From positions 186,001 to 250,000 of the forward strand of contig JAZKJV010003373.1 in NCBI GenBank assembly GCA_037367405.1: 64,000 nt of DNA, given 5' to 3'. The translations under genes were made by a program, and so were the position numbers. The stretch is from Ottelia alismoides. Its lineage: Eukaryota > Streptophyta > Magnoliopsida > Alismatales > Hydrocharitaceae. Within the stretch, counting starts at the first letter, position 1, and every line of letters begins with the position of its first letter. A model generated the notes under the pieces. That model ran no database searches, was not told the DNA's origin, and worked only from the letters and a program-made list of their open reading frames with translations. Of this stretch, positions 1 to 11,045 are shown in pieces.

Positions 1-1644
1 CCAGATTAGATCTAGGCCATCCATTCCAGGAGCGCCAGCACCGCACGATCGTGAGGAGGGTCGATCCAGACCGTTCGATTCGGACGAAGAAGCACCACTT
101 GCTCCCGACCGTTGGATCTCGTACGTGGCAGCTTCCCAGCTGTCGATCAGCGCCGAGGGATCCTTGCGTTGGGCGCCACCATTCCTCCACCGTCCGATCC
201 ACCTCGTGGCGGCCATCCGTCCCTCTACTTAATAAAGGGTAAATATCCCCTTAGGCCCTTAGTTTTTGAGTAGTTTAGTTTTAGTCCTGTAAATATTTTT
301 AGTACTTTATTTGCATTAGGTAAATTGCACTTTGGACCCTGTCATTTCTTGCATTTACATGTATGCCCCTGTGTGTAGCGTATCACGTGCGTCGACACGT
401 GTTTCTTCGGGTTATTTGCATGTTTAGCCTTGTAGTTTCAGGATGTTAATGAATGAATGAAACCTTTTCATTAATTGCATATATGCCCCTGTGTGTGGTT
501 TTTTAGAGCATGTGCGTTTATTAGTGGGTAAATTATACAGAGGTCCCTAGACTTTTGATACTTGTTATTAATTAGTCCAGAAACTTTGGTTTCATTGCAA
601 ATAGGTCCCTGAGTGCCCAAGTCACGCGCCTCGCGCGTGTTTTCTTGGAATTTTTGCACCGGACCCCCTGGAACTTCTTGTATTTGCGTACAGGTCCCTA
701 TGCACTGTACCTAGGTTTTGATCTTTAATAAAATATCAAACCAACTCCAAATGTGATGAAAATTGGACACATGGCTCCTGCCATAGTGTAAAATTTTCTC
801 CTATTTTTGGAGACATTTTTTATTTTATTTACTATTTTTAAATAAATCAAAAACACACATTTTCCTTACTGTTCGACTTTAAAATTCACAAAAACTAGCA
901 AAACATATCTAAAATTCACAAAAATTAGACAGTAGTCATTTTGCCCTGTTTGATTTTCTGACCATCTTTGGTCATTTTTGGAAATATAAAACTCATAAAA
1001 ATTGAAAAACACTAAAAATCCCATAAAATTCTAATAATTAATTAAAAACCAAAAATAATAATTCCAGTGGCTGATTTTTTCTTGAATTGTCTTCTTTACA
1101 GGAAAACGTCCAGGCTTTTTAGGGATTTTTAGATATTTTATCTAAGTCTCCCAAGCTTGGCTGGACATTGTGCTTGTTTTCTTGCCTTGTTTTATTTTTA
1201 GAAAATTAAATAAAAATCAGAAAATTACTAAAAATTAACCAAAAATAGTAAAAAACATAAAAAACATAAAAATATTTTTATTTAAATTTTTGAGTGATTT
1301 TTGATGCATTAAATAATTGTTTATAGTTGATTGTTTTATTGGTTTCTTTATTTTCCTTATTAATTTAAAATCCAAAAAAATTATAAAAATTAAAAATTCC
1401 ACCAAAAATACATTTCTTTTATTTTCTTTTTTTAGACTACTTCGTAGGCCGCAAGGCCATCACGTGCTCCTTGTGTTCGACCCTGGTCGCTATACCAGGT
1501 TAATATAATAGCAAGACCGCTATTTGATTTTGAGTTGATTTTTGTCCGATTTGGTGATCTATTTTTCTCGATTGACTGCGCTTGGTGACTTGGGTCGCAA
1601 CGACCCTTGATTACCTTTTACCCGAGTGATCAGGCGTGTCATCA
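1..1644 (+). repeat. 5' LTR, 3' portion only
   Basis: Direct copy of 9388-11040. In the first 240 bases I count about nine substitutions between the copies, so this is not a fresh insertion. The LTR ends in TCATCA at 1644, immediately before the primer-binding region, matching the end of the other LTR at 11040. It contains reiterated phrases of the type TTGCA-n-GGNCCCTG (for example near 325, 475 and 600) followed by long A-rich sequence. No gene in this stretch. Confidence 0.9.
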
Positions 1645-1647
1645 GAA

Positions 1648-1667
1648 TGGTGCCGTTGCCGGGGAGC
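1648..1667 (+). other. Retrotransposon primer-binding site
   Basis: TGGTGCCGTTGCCGGGGA begins three bases after the LTR end. Boxes of the form TGGCGCCGTTGCCGGGGA are the usual primer-binding sites of plant Athila/Tat-clade elements (family knowledge); this copy has one difference. The exact tRNA was not verified. Confidence 0.8.
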
Positions 1668-3046
1668 ACGGCTTAGTAGTCAGCTTTTTCCGCGGCTTTC
1701 TTTTTCGCGGTTTTCTGTACAGATTTATGTATATATTTTTCTGACATTGTTTATAAAATAATCTGGTCTGTGACACTTGTCTTCTTTCTTGCGAGGGCAC
1801 GAGGACCGAGGAGGCGACTTTTGAGGAGCCGGCGCAACCGCGGGATTCGGAGGCGGCTCCCTTCTACACGGAGCCGCAGGAGAGAGCGAGAGAGTAGCTG
1901 AGTGAGAGAGTAGTTTAGGTTTATTTTAGCACATTTGATTATTGTAATAATACAGGTACACTCAGACAGAGACTTGGACTTTTGGGGTCTGTTTCGCCGA
2001 GCACCGGTGTGCTCGGGGGACCCTTAGGTTTTTCGCAGCTTTTCTTCGCGGTTTTTGTTTTTCACTGCCTTTTACGGTTTTACGTGATTTTTCTCGAGCC
2101 CCTAGCTTTAGGACTTTCTGGTTGACTGTGTCGTACTCAGTAGGATCCACACACTTAATAGATTGCTTGTGCCTATAGATCATTAATTGGACCTACAATA
2201 AAAATCTTAATAAAAATAGTTGATTCACCACCTTCGAGCCTACACGCCACGAGCCTGCCCTGTCAAGCGCTACTCCTGAACTCGACCTGTCGAGAAGAGG
2301 AGGGTTGGGTCTAGACCGGACTCTCTGGATCGAAGGCTGGTGACCAGCTAGACGGTTCTTTCAAGTAGAAGTTGCCTGCTTAGGACTCGATTTTCCCGCT
2401 GCACCATATAGGTAGTTTACTTTTCTGGCTTTACATTATGCGCGGATCATATTGCATGTAGAGTGCTGGAGACAGGTATGCATTTCTATCTTTGCATACA
2501 TCATTGATTTCATCGCGCATCGGCTTTTTCGTCTTCTCCTCCTGTTTTTGACCTAATAATCAGGAGAACCGAAAAATTCGTTAGGCGTTCCTTCTTATTC
2601 GAAAAATATCTAAAAACAAAAACAATAAAATCAGGACTGCTAATCACACTTGACCTAAAAGGCACTTCACTAAAAATCTGTCTTGGGGAGAGTAACCCCC
2701 TCCTTGTTTGGTTTGGATGAGCGAGAGAGTGATCCGTACCTTAGGATAGAGCCATCCGATTTTTCTCGATTGATTACCGGCTCTTTGGTACGGGACAGTC
2801 GGTTGAGAGATATCGGATTCCCATTACCTCACGTAATCGCTCTGATAGACTGAATGATCACCTAAAATAAAATCGACAAGATAATTGACCAATCCCTTTC
2901 GGTCTTTAGCTCGTGTGCGTAGGTGAATTGGGGGTTTGCTTGTTCATCTTGTGTGATTTCCAGATCCCTTCGATCCTCCTTTCTATCCATCTGTTTCCCA
3001 CCCTCCCTCCCTTCACTCTTCTTCTCTTCTTCTCCTTTACCCCTGG
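1668..3046 (+). other. Retrotransposon leader, no gene seen
   Basis: Untranslated leader between the primer-binding site and gag. It holds a short Arg/Glu-rich GC-rich patch around 1795-1900, then ordinary mixed sequence and a C/T-rich tract at 2995-3045 just before the gag start. No protein domain was recognised. Confidence 0.6.
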
Positions 3047-4027
3047 ATGATGGATCCCCCTCACTTCGAGCCGACTCTAGCGGCTTTTTCTTCGCTATCT
3101 GACCATCACTCCAGTCCACCTTCTAGGGAGGTCGGATCTCCGACCTACCTCCCGCTCCCTCCCTCCCTTTCATCTCACTACTCTGGGCATGTTGTGCGAG
3201 ACGTCCGAGGATACCAGATAGAGTAGATGCAAGACCCGGACGATGCTGTTGCTGAGTTGAGAGCGCAATCCTTTGTTGATCAGAGAGAGCAGTGGAGATC
3301 AGCAGACATATCCTATTCTAGAAGGATGGAGGAGCAGATAGCACATGGAGCTCAGTCAGCTTCTACACTAGGTCCATTCATCTTGGATTTGGATTACATT
3401 CAGCGACTGACGACATTTTCAGGAGAGGCGCACGAGGAGCCTTATCTTCACATGTCTGCATTCGAGGAGTTTTGCAGAGTACAGAGATATTCAGATATCA
3501 CTGCAGAGGAGCTGATGAGCAGGACCTTCCCCTTCACGCTTCACGACAGAGCCATGAAATAGCACCGACAATTGGGGAGGACATTCGAGACGTGGGGAGA
3601 TCTACGCCGAGAGTTTCTACAGAGATACTTCCCTCCACGTAGAGCAGATTTCATGCGGTCTTTGATCACCGACTTTTCAGTTGACCCCCAAGAGCCATTG
3701 CAGGAGGCATGGCCGAGGTTTCTTGACCTCTTAAGGAGATTTCCCGATCACGGACTTCCACTGACAGATCTGATAGAGATCTCCATGCGGTGGATGACCG
3801 CAGAGCAGCTTGCACTGGTGATTACCACATGTGGCGGTTCACACCGCAGTTCCGACATTCACTTACTGGACACCATCTCGAGTTTACTTTCACAGAGATC
3901 TTCTTCACGAGATACCGTAGTCGGGACAACACATGCGGACGATGTAGTACCAATGCGGTGTGTCACTTTACATGATGATACAGTGTCTACACACCAGCCC
4001 GAGGATTTGGATATGCAGCACCACTGA
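3047..4027 (+). pseudogene. gag: Gag polyprotein (Retrotrans_gag type), two in-frame stops
   Basis: One reading frame runs from two adjacent ATGs at 3047/3050 to TGA at 4025-4027, interrupted only by TAG at 3224-3226 and TAG at 3560-3562. The open segments are 3227-3562 and 3563-4027. The middle part has the layout of the plant Retrotrans_gag domain: an AFEEF-type helix, the RTFPFTLHDRA stretch, ETWGDLRREFLQRYFPP, then EAWPRFLDLLRRFPDHGLP, which is typical of the Athila/Tat clade. Gag would form the virus-like particle that packages element RNA. No CCHC zinc knuckle is visible. Both stops are single-codon lesions in an otherwise continuous frame, so the break is recent or stop readthrough is used. 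I chose 3047 because the frame stays open and protein-like upstream of 3227; 3227 follows directly after the first TAG. Product certainty is good; functionality is unlikely. Confidence 0.8.
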
Positions 4028-4035
4028 CAGAGGAC

Positions 4036-5025
4036 ATGATTGTGATAGCAAAGGTTCAGACCCAGAATCTACTTGAGTTCCCGTTGGTTTTCCAGCTGGA
4101 GTTCGAGTCAGCCCCAGAGTTCCCAGTTGACGAGTCCTGGATATCAGACCTTCTGATACTCCAAGAGCCGGAGGAGCCCCCGCTTTTGCAGCCATTGATT
4201 CAGACACTTCAGATTCCAGTCCCGGAGGAGACAGTTTCCTTTCTGCAGAGATACTTCTTGGATGCAGACAGCTACCAGGACTCGGCCCAGCAGCCACAGC
4301 TCGATGAGGGTCATCACTTTGAGAGTACAGACACAGAGAGTCCCATCTTCGAGCCTTGTGTCCTCCACTCTGACGAGATAGATACCTTTGTTGAGGACCA
4401 GTTGGCAGCCAGCATAGTCGCAGAGCGAGGATCAACCGCAGACACTTTGCCGGCTTCCGTGGTGTTGACTAGTACCTTCTCCTGCTTCCAGATTGCCGAG
4501 ACCTACACTTCCGATGATGATGCAGTCTGGTGCACCGAGTGGATACTTGATAGCAGTGCAGATGCCTATCTAGATCCTGATCCTCTTCTAGTCACTTCTG
4601 ATCTTGCATCTCTCCCCGAGGGTTATCTACGGGAGGATGCCACACTCGACGAGTACTCGGTTTCACCTGCTGAGAGTGTTTCCGATCTGGCGGAACACGA
4701 AACTGAGTCTTTAGATCCTTCTGATTTTGAGTCTTCTCACCTCGACAACCCTCACGAGGATGAGCCCATTCTGGAGATATTCGATGATTTGCCTGATCTG
4801 ATTCTATTCTGTTTATCGGATATAAGTCTTCTTAGAGAGTCTCCTGGTCTTGACTATACATACCTTTTTGAGACATTGATTGACGTGGATGATACTATGA
4901 CTGATCCATCCTTCTCCACGTTTGATTTCTTCGGCTCCACACTCTCACTCCAGTCTGATCCAGAGCTGATGGTTTCTTTTGTGCTACGGATCCCGATCAC
5001 TTACTTCCATATCCTTGGCCGGTAG
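4036..5025 (+). CDS. Unidentified acidic ORF inside the gypsy element
   Basis: A 329-residue ORF starts eight bases after the gag stop, in another frame. It is strongly acidic (many Glu/Asp, few Lys/Arg), rich in Ser, Leu and Pro, with no membrane segment, no zinc knuckle and no recognisable enzyme motif. Its C-terminal part contains runs such as DDLPDLILFCLSDISLL. A WILDSSA string near residue 166 recalls retroviral-type proteases, but the DSG/DTG triad and flanking flap are absent, so I do not call it a protease. It stays open for about 1 kb while gag has two stops. Either it is a real accessory protein of this family or an ORF left from a vanished pol region. Function unknown. Confidence 0.5.
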   Translation: MIVIAKVQTQNLLEFPLVFQLEFESAPEFPVDESWISDLLILQEPEEPPLLQPLIQTLQIPVPEETVSFLQRYFLDADSYQDSAQQPQLDEGHHFESTDTESPIFEPCVLHSDEIDTFVEDQLAASIVAERGSTADTLPASVVLTSTFSCFQIAETYTSDDDAVWCTEWILDSSADAYLDPDPLLVTSDLASLPEGYLREDATLDEYSVSPAESVSDLAEHETESLDPSDFESSHLDNPHEDEPILEIFDDLPDLILFCLSDISLLRESPGLDYTYLFETLIDVDDTMTDPSFSTFDFFGSTLSLQSDPELMVSFVLRIPITYFHILGR

Positions 5026-5280
5026 CAGACACCCGCTTGATTGCATACCTGGGTGTCTTACTTTACACTTTGGAGTTCGTCGCTGTTCTCATGCCGAGAC
5101 TGCGACGACAGTACGGCATTTGCCTTACCGATGTCGTTCTGAATCTGTACACTGCTTTATGCTAGCCTTTGCGCCCAGCTAGGGGCGTAAAATCTAGTGC
5201 TTGTTGAGAGGCACCTCAACATTGTACTCTTTTGTATATACGTGTTTCGTCTTACTTTGATCTTTCTTTCTTCCATTCTT

Positions 5281-5810
5281 GTTTTCACCCCAGGTCTCGC
5301 TTAGGATTATCTTTTCTATACTTAGGATATTGCTCATCCTAAGTATAGGGGGGTGAAAACACCGGGTTGTTCTTCATTCTGTTTCATCACTTCTGTTGTG
5401 TTGCCTATACTTAAGGTTCTTCACCTTAAGTATAGGGGGAGTGATGCCCCTTCTTCTTGTATATATTCGTTCATTTTCTTCGTGTCTTGCTACCCCTGTT
5501 TTGCTGCCTATACTTAGGGATATTTCACCCTAAGTATAGGGGGGGTAGACCCTGTACATCCGCCACTCGGTTTTCCCTTTGTGTACAGCCTTCTATACTT
5601 AGGATTTCTTGATCCTAAGTATAGGGGGAAAAACCGAGATCTTCTTGACTTTCTATTCATTCATTTGTCTCTATATATAGCCTTTCTTTTCACTTCCCTA
5701 TACATAGCACGAGTTATGTCTTCTTCATCGCTCTTGACTTTGAGGACATCGTTCGAGCTAAGTATAGGGGGGTGTGTATATATTTCATATATACTTTAGC
5801 CATAACTCGT
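5281..5810 (+). repeat. Array of stem-loops repeating the polypurine tract
   Basis: Four modules each contain CTATACTTAGG, a loop of about 10 bases, CCTAAGTATAG and a G run: 5316-5353, 5405-5440, 5518-5547 and 5593-5627. A fifth, half module with CTAAGTATAGGGGGG lies at 5758-5772. Each module also has its own outer stem: GTTTTCACCCC/GGGGTGAAAAC (5281-5291 with 5350-5360), CATCACT/AGTGATG (5385 with 5440), CTACCCC/GGGGTAG (5490 with 5542), CTCGGTTTT-type (5566 with 5626-5638) and ACGAGTTATG/CATAACTCGT (5709 with 5801). The sequence AAGTATAGGGGGG recurs once more as the polypurine tract next to the 3' LTR (7363-7374). Function unknown; the pairing suggests RNA structure. Confidence 0.85.
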
Positions 5811-7360
5811 ACTTTGTGTGAGTGTGTTAATAAATAAAAATTGGCTAAAAACCCTGAAAATCACAAAAAAAATTAAAAATGTTTCCTGTAAATAATCATT
5901 CTTTTATTGCACATACATAGCTAGTGTACAAATTATTTTTGTAAAAATGATTTCAAAAATCTTTTGTGTAAAGTTTGTGTGAATATTTTCTTATCAAAAT
6001 TATGTATATAATACAAAATTTTTTCAAAATGTTTTGAAAATCAAAAGTTTGCAAAAGACATTGTGTAAATGTTTGTAAATATTTTGCAAAACTTGCATTT
6101 ATGCATACATCCATGGTTTCAAAACATTTTTTCAAAATTTTGCACAATTGTCAATATTTGTAAATAGCATCTTTGTAAATATTTGTATAGTTTTTCCTGG
6201 ATAATAGTTGACATTTCAACTAGCCTGGAATTAAATTGGGAAATGGAGCTTGATTAAGATCTTAATCCACCTAATTCTAAGAGGAACCTTATAGGGCTTA
6301 GGGTTAAGGATTTTCAGGTCCATTGGGACTTAATTCTTTGAGTCCACTAGGCTAGGAGCATATGTCATCTTGATGAGCCTAAGTAGAGCACTTAACAACA
6401 CACGCATGACTCTTAGAGACAATGGCTTGACTTGCACCAGCACTTTACACATAGCTCTCCACGGATGAGGCGGTGAGGAGGCAGTTTCCTTTGGCTTGGG
6501 GTAGCATATGAGGGTAGTACTTCTAGGCGGAACCTCTCTTCTTCTTCTAGTGAAGGAAGTGCATCTCAACTTGGTCTAGTGGTGATGAAGGCTAAAGACA
6601 GAAGCTGTGGGTTGCAATAAAGCTTCAAAAGAGGGATAGTCTACTGGCTCAAGAGGAAAAACTCCTTGTATATATGCTGCACCATGTAGATATGTTGTAC
6701 AGTTGCAAAAAAATGTGCAACAAGAAAAGAACTCCAAAAAAGTGGTGGGTCGGATTGAAAATTTAATAACCCCACCGGAGTGTATATAGTCAAATAAAGC
6801 AAAAGCTTATGGTATCCATGATACATCTCATGAAGCTTGCAGCGGGAGACTTAGCTACACTGGTTGGGCTCCCAGGGACACGTGGCTACACTGGCCATGG
6901 TCCATTCTTCATCTTCTTCCCCCTCTTCTTGAGCCGGTTGCACTTGAACTTAGAAGGGAATACCCCGCTTCTCGAGGAAAGAGTTGCTAGACCGAGGCAT
7001 TAGAGTTACCAGGTTGGGGGAGTTTGCTTCTTTGTTACTTCTGAGGTGGGGAGCTACATACCACTTACACTACATGGAAAGATTCATGGTCATTAGAGTT
7101 TGTGTATGTGGACTTGTTCTGATCTGGTTTATTGAGGAGTCTTGTCCATAGATTGGTGGAACTTAGAGGCTGTTGAGTTTTAAGCTTAAGTCCAAATAAG
7201 GTTCCGACACATTAATAATCCAAAGATCAGATCGAGCTCCATATTTCAATTTAATGAAGGCGATTTTAATAATCAGCCTTAATCCATGTATATTCTCCTC
7301 TTTTTCTTTTTCTTTTTCACTTCTTTTTCAAATAAGTGTTTGCTAAGGGACTAGCAAAGT
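5811..7360 (+). other. AT-rich 3' interior of the gypsy element, no gene seen
   Basis: Mostly A/T-rich non-coding sequence with many TTTGTAAAT-like phrases (5880-6200), a moderately complex stretch at 6240-7200 and a C/T-rich run just before the polypurine tract. Short ORFs here lack any recognisable domain. Confidence 0.55.
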
Positions 7361-7361
7361 T

Positions 7362-7374
7362 AAGTATAGGGGGG
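7362..7374 (+). other. Polypurine tract next to the 3' LTR
   Basis: AAGTATAGGGGGG immediately precedes the TG of the 3' LTR at 7375. This is where plus-strand DNA synthesis would start. The same 13-mer occurs in the stem-loop array at 5281-5810. Confidence 0.85.
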
Positions 7375-10300
7375 TGATGAATACCCATTCATCACTCTTT
7401 ATTCTTATATTTTAGCTACAAAAACCTTTGCAAATACATGTATATTCATGTAAATATAAATAATTACTAAAAGCATGCATTGTATAAAGTTTAATAATTA
7501 GCATGTTTTTGTGCAAAAATAAAAGAATAAAGAGACAAAAGAAAAAGAGGGAAATATTTAGAATAAATATTGAGCAACCTAATCCCAAGGGAGGGCTCAG
7601 CATGGGCCTGACCGCATAAAAGCCAAAGTAGAGGGAGATAGGGGCTCATGTGTAAATACACTTGTAAATATCAATAAATATATTTTCCTCCAAAAATAAA
7701 ATAAAATGTGCTTGTATATATTTGTATATATTTATAAATACAAAATCAAAACAAAAATTGAAAAAAATAAAAAAAAAGGAAAAAATAAAAACATTCACTT
7801 GTGCATATTCATCATGTATATATCCCCCTATCTATATTTATTTCACCCTATAAATAAATAAAATTAATTTCCATATAATTTGTTTATATTCTATCTTATA
7901 TGTTGTAAATAAATAAAATAAAAACCATTAAAAAACAAAAATAAAAAGATAAAATTAAAAACCAAAAAGAACCTCGTAAATATACCTTGTATATAGATGT
8001 ATATAGCTATTTATTTCACCATTGTATGTAAATAATAAAAATAAAATAAAAATACCCTTTTATTTATATTTTTATAATATAAATAAATAAAATATAAAAT
8101 GGGGATAAAAATGTACAAAAATAACTAATTAAAAATCAAAATTTAAAAAGGCATATTGTGTAAATACCTATATATAGCATTAATGTGTGAATACCTAATT
8201 TTTATCTTGAAAAATTAATTAAAAATCACAAAAATTTAAAATAAATATTTTTCATTTTTAAAGTTTTTCTTAATTCGATCGTTTACTATTTTAAAATAAA
8301 TAATCAAATAATTTTGACCTGGCGGATTCTGATTGGTCCACGGGGGTTTGTTGACCCCGGTCAACTTCCCCCGCGGACCTTCTTCCCTTGCGGATCTGAT
8401 CGCTGACCGGATATCTCCACATATCCCCGAATCGATCTGAACTCCATCCACTCAAACCCAGGGCTCCGATTGCCAAGGGATGATCCATGATCCTCGCGGG
8501 CACCTCGTTTTAGGGATCCGTTCCTTGGAATGCTTACCCGATCCTCATCTTATCGGACCCATCACCATATATATCTTTGCCTCCGGCAGCTCTGTTCCGC
8601 ATCTTTTGGACCTCCCACTCGTAGCCAAGGACCTCCTCCGGTGAGCCTGAGTGATAGCGGCGTTCTTCGGAGTGGAAGTGAGGCTCGAGGACCTCGGGAA
8701 CCTTCAGATCCGGTGGCATCGTCGCCGTGCGCCGCCGCGAGCGCGCCCAGCCTCGGGGAGCCGACGACCCCTTGCAGGCAATGACCCAGGAGCTCCCCGA
8801 GCTCCAGCCCAGTCGATAGCCTCCACCAGGTAGTCTCCTTAGCCCGAGATTAGATTAGATTCGCGTTTTCCATTTCCGGTAGTTGTAGCTCCGCCGCCTC
8901 CACCCTTCGTCTCCGTCCATCCATTTTCCCATCTGACACCGCCACCACCTTCACGAGCCTCCGCCACATCTTCTCCGCCTATCCATCCCCCCTGGCTCAT
9001 CCCGGAGCAGGGACCTCGGTTCTCCCCCTCCGCCGCTCGCCGGAGAGCCTCCATATCGACGCACCTTTCACTGTTCTCGCACGCTGACGGGTCGAGGCAG
9101 TTTGCCCTCGACCCATCTTTCTTCCTGTGCAGGTTACATCGTCAGGAGAGCCTCATTGGGAGGCCAATAGCCCAGGCACGGGTGCTCCAGGTCGTCATCG
9201 TCGCCGGAGCTCTCCAGGGTTCCCCGCTATCATCGGAGCATTCCATCAGATGCGGAAGGCCCCCACGCATCTTCTCAGCCTTCCAGCAACCGTCGAGGAT
9301 TCCCTACGCTCGAGTTTCGAGCCGGCGAAGTTCGCCGGCCGAGAGTTCTTCCAGGACCTCCTCGAACCGTCAGATCGTCCTCCCGCTCCAGATTAGATCT
9401 CGGCCATCCATTCCAGGAGCGCCAGCACCGCACGATCGTGAGGAGGGTCAATCCAGACCGTTCGATTCGGATGAAGAAGCGCCACTTGCTCCCGACCGTT
9501 GGATCTCGTACGTGGCAGCTTCCCAGCTGTCGATCAGCGCCGAGGGATCCTTGCGTTGGGCGCTACCATTCCTCCACCGTCCGATCCACCACGTGGCGGC
9601 CATCCGTCCCTCTACTTAATAAACGATAAATATCCCCTTAGGCCCTTAGTTTCTGAGTAGTTTAGTTTTAGTCCTGTAAATATTTTTAGTACTTTATTTG
9701 CATTAGGTAAATTGCACTTTGGACCCTGTCATTTCTTGCATTTACATGTATGCCCCTGTGTGTAGTGTATCACGTCCGTCGACACGTGTTTCTTTGGGTT
9801 ATTTGCATGTTTAGCCTTGTAGTTTCAGGATGTTAATGAATGAATGAAACCTTTTCATTAATTTCATATATGCCCCTGTGTGTGGTTTTTTTAGAGCATG
9901 TGCGTTTATTAGTGGGTAAATTATGCATAGGTCCCTGGACTTTTGATACTTGTTATTAATTAGTCCAGAAACTTTGGTTTCATTGCAAATAGGTCCCTGA
10001 GTGACCAAGTCACGCGCCTTGTGCGTGTTTTCTTGGAATTTTTGCACCGGACCCCCTGGAACTTCTTGTATTTGCATACAGGTCCATGTGCACTGTACCT
10101 ATGTTTTGATTTTTAATAAAATATCAAACCAACTCCAAATGTGATGAAAATTGGGTACATGGCTCCTGCCATAGTGTAAAATGTTTTCCTATTTTTGGAG
10201 ACATTTTTGATTCCATTTACTATTTTTAAAAAAATCAAAAACACGCATTTTCCTTACTGTTCGACTTTAAAATTCACAAAAAAGAAGTAAAACATATCTA

Positions 10301-11040
10301 AAATTCACAAAAAAATTAGATAGTAGTCATTTTGCACTGTTTGATTTTCTGACCAATTTTGGTCATTTTTGGAAATATAAAACTCATAAAAATTGAAAAA
10401 TACTAAAAACCCCATAAAAATTCTAATAATTAATAAAAAACCAAAAATAATAATTCCAGTGGCTGATTTTTCCTTGAATTGTCTTCTTTACAGGAAAATT
10501 ACCTCCATGCTTTTTAGGGATTTTTAGATATTTTATCTAAGTCTCCCAAACTTGGCTGGACATTGTGCTTGTTTTCTTGCCTTGTTTTATTTTTAGAAAA
10601 TTAAATAAAAATCAGATAATTACCAAAAATTAACCAAAAACAGTAAAAGAACATAAAAAACATAAAAATATTTTTATTTGAATTTTTGAGTGATTTTTGA
10701 TGCATTAAATAGTTGTTTATAGTTGGTTGTTTTATTGGTTTCTTTATTTTCCTTATTAATTAAAAATCCAAAAAAAAAATAAAAATTAAAAATTCCACCA
10801 AAAATACATTTCTTTTATTTTCTTTTTTTAGACTACTTCGTAGGCCGCAAGGCCATCACGTGCTCCTTGTGTTCGACCCTGGTCACTATACCAGGTTAAT
10901 ATAATAGCAAGACCGCTATTTAATTTTGAGTTGATTTTTGTCCGATTTGGTGGTCTATTTTTCTCGATTGACTGCGCTTGGTGACTTGGGTCGCAACGAC
11001 CCTTGATTACCTTTTACCCGAGTGATCAGGCGTGTCATCA
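7375..11040 (+). repeat. Complete 3' LTR (3666 bp)
   Basis: Starts TGATGAAT and ends TCATCA. The first 20 bases, TGATGAATACCCATTCATCA, form a small hairpin. The layout is an AT-rich U3 (7375-8320), then a GC-rich middle (8320-9620) with a TATA-like box at 8566 and an intron-like segment 8830-9132 (CAG/GTAGTC donor, TTCCTGTGCAG acceptor). Next come several TTGCA-n-GGNCCCTG phrases, an A-rich stretch, and a short CACGTGCTCC/TTCGACCCTGGTC region near the end. Solo LTRs at 14043-18116 and 37188-40840 share the same order of parts. Confidence 0.9.
8566..8574 (+). promoter_or_regulatory. Putative LTR TATA box
   Basis: CATATATAT lies in a GC-rich setting shortly before a C/T-rich stretch that would be the transcription start. 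The solo LTR at 14043-18116 has TTATAAATAAAG at the equivalent place (15577). Assigned by position and sequence only. Confidence 0.45.
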
Positions 11041-11045
11041 CATGG

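Larger units (their letters stand above)
1..11040 (+). mobile_element. Ty3/gypsy-type LTR retrotransposon, non-autonomous, left end cut by window
   Basis: Bases 1-1644 reappear at 9388-11040 with only a few percent difference, so they are the two LTRs of one element. The left LTR is followed by a primer-binding box, and the right LTR is preceded by a purine tract. The 5.7 kb interior holds a gag-like frame (3047-4027) and an acidic ORF (4036-5025), but I find no protease, reverse transcriptase, RNase H or integrase motif. The gag style and primer-binding box resemble the Athila/Tat clade (family knowledge). Long LTRs with gag but no pol match the TR-GAG/LARD class, which would be mobilised in trans by an autonomous relative (inference). 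The right flank starts CATGG; the left target duplication lies outside the window. Confidence 0.88.

Noticed and set aside
4504..4560. WILDSSA string in the acidic ORF as a retroviral-type aspartic protease
   Set aside because: The DSG/DTG triad is DSS here and the flap and second-half motifs of the protease fold are absent.
8530..9629. Open frames in the GC-rich part of the LTRs as host genes
   Set aside because: The same frames recur with changes in both LTRs of one element and are not conserved as protein.
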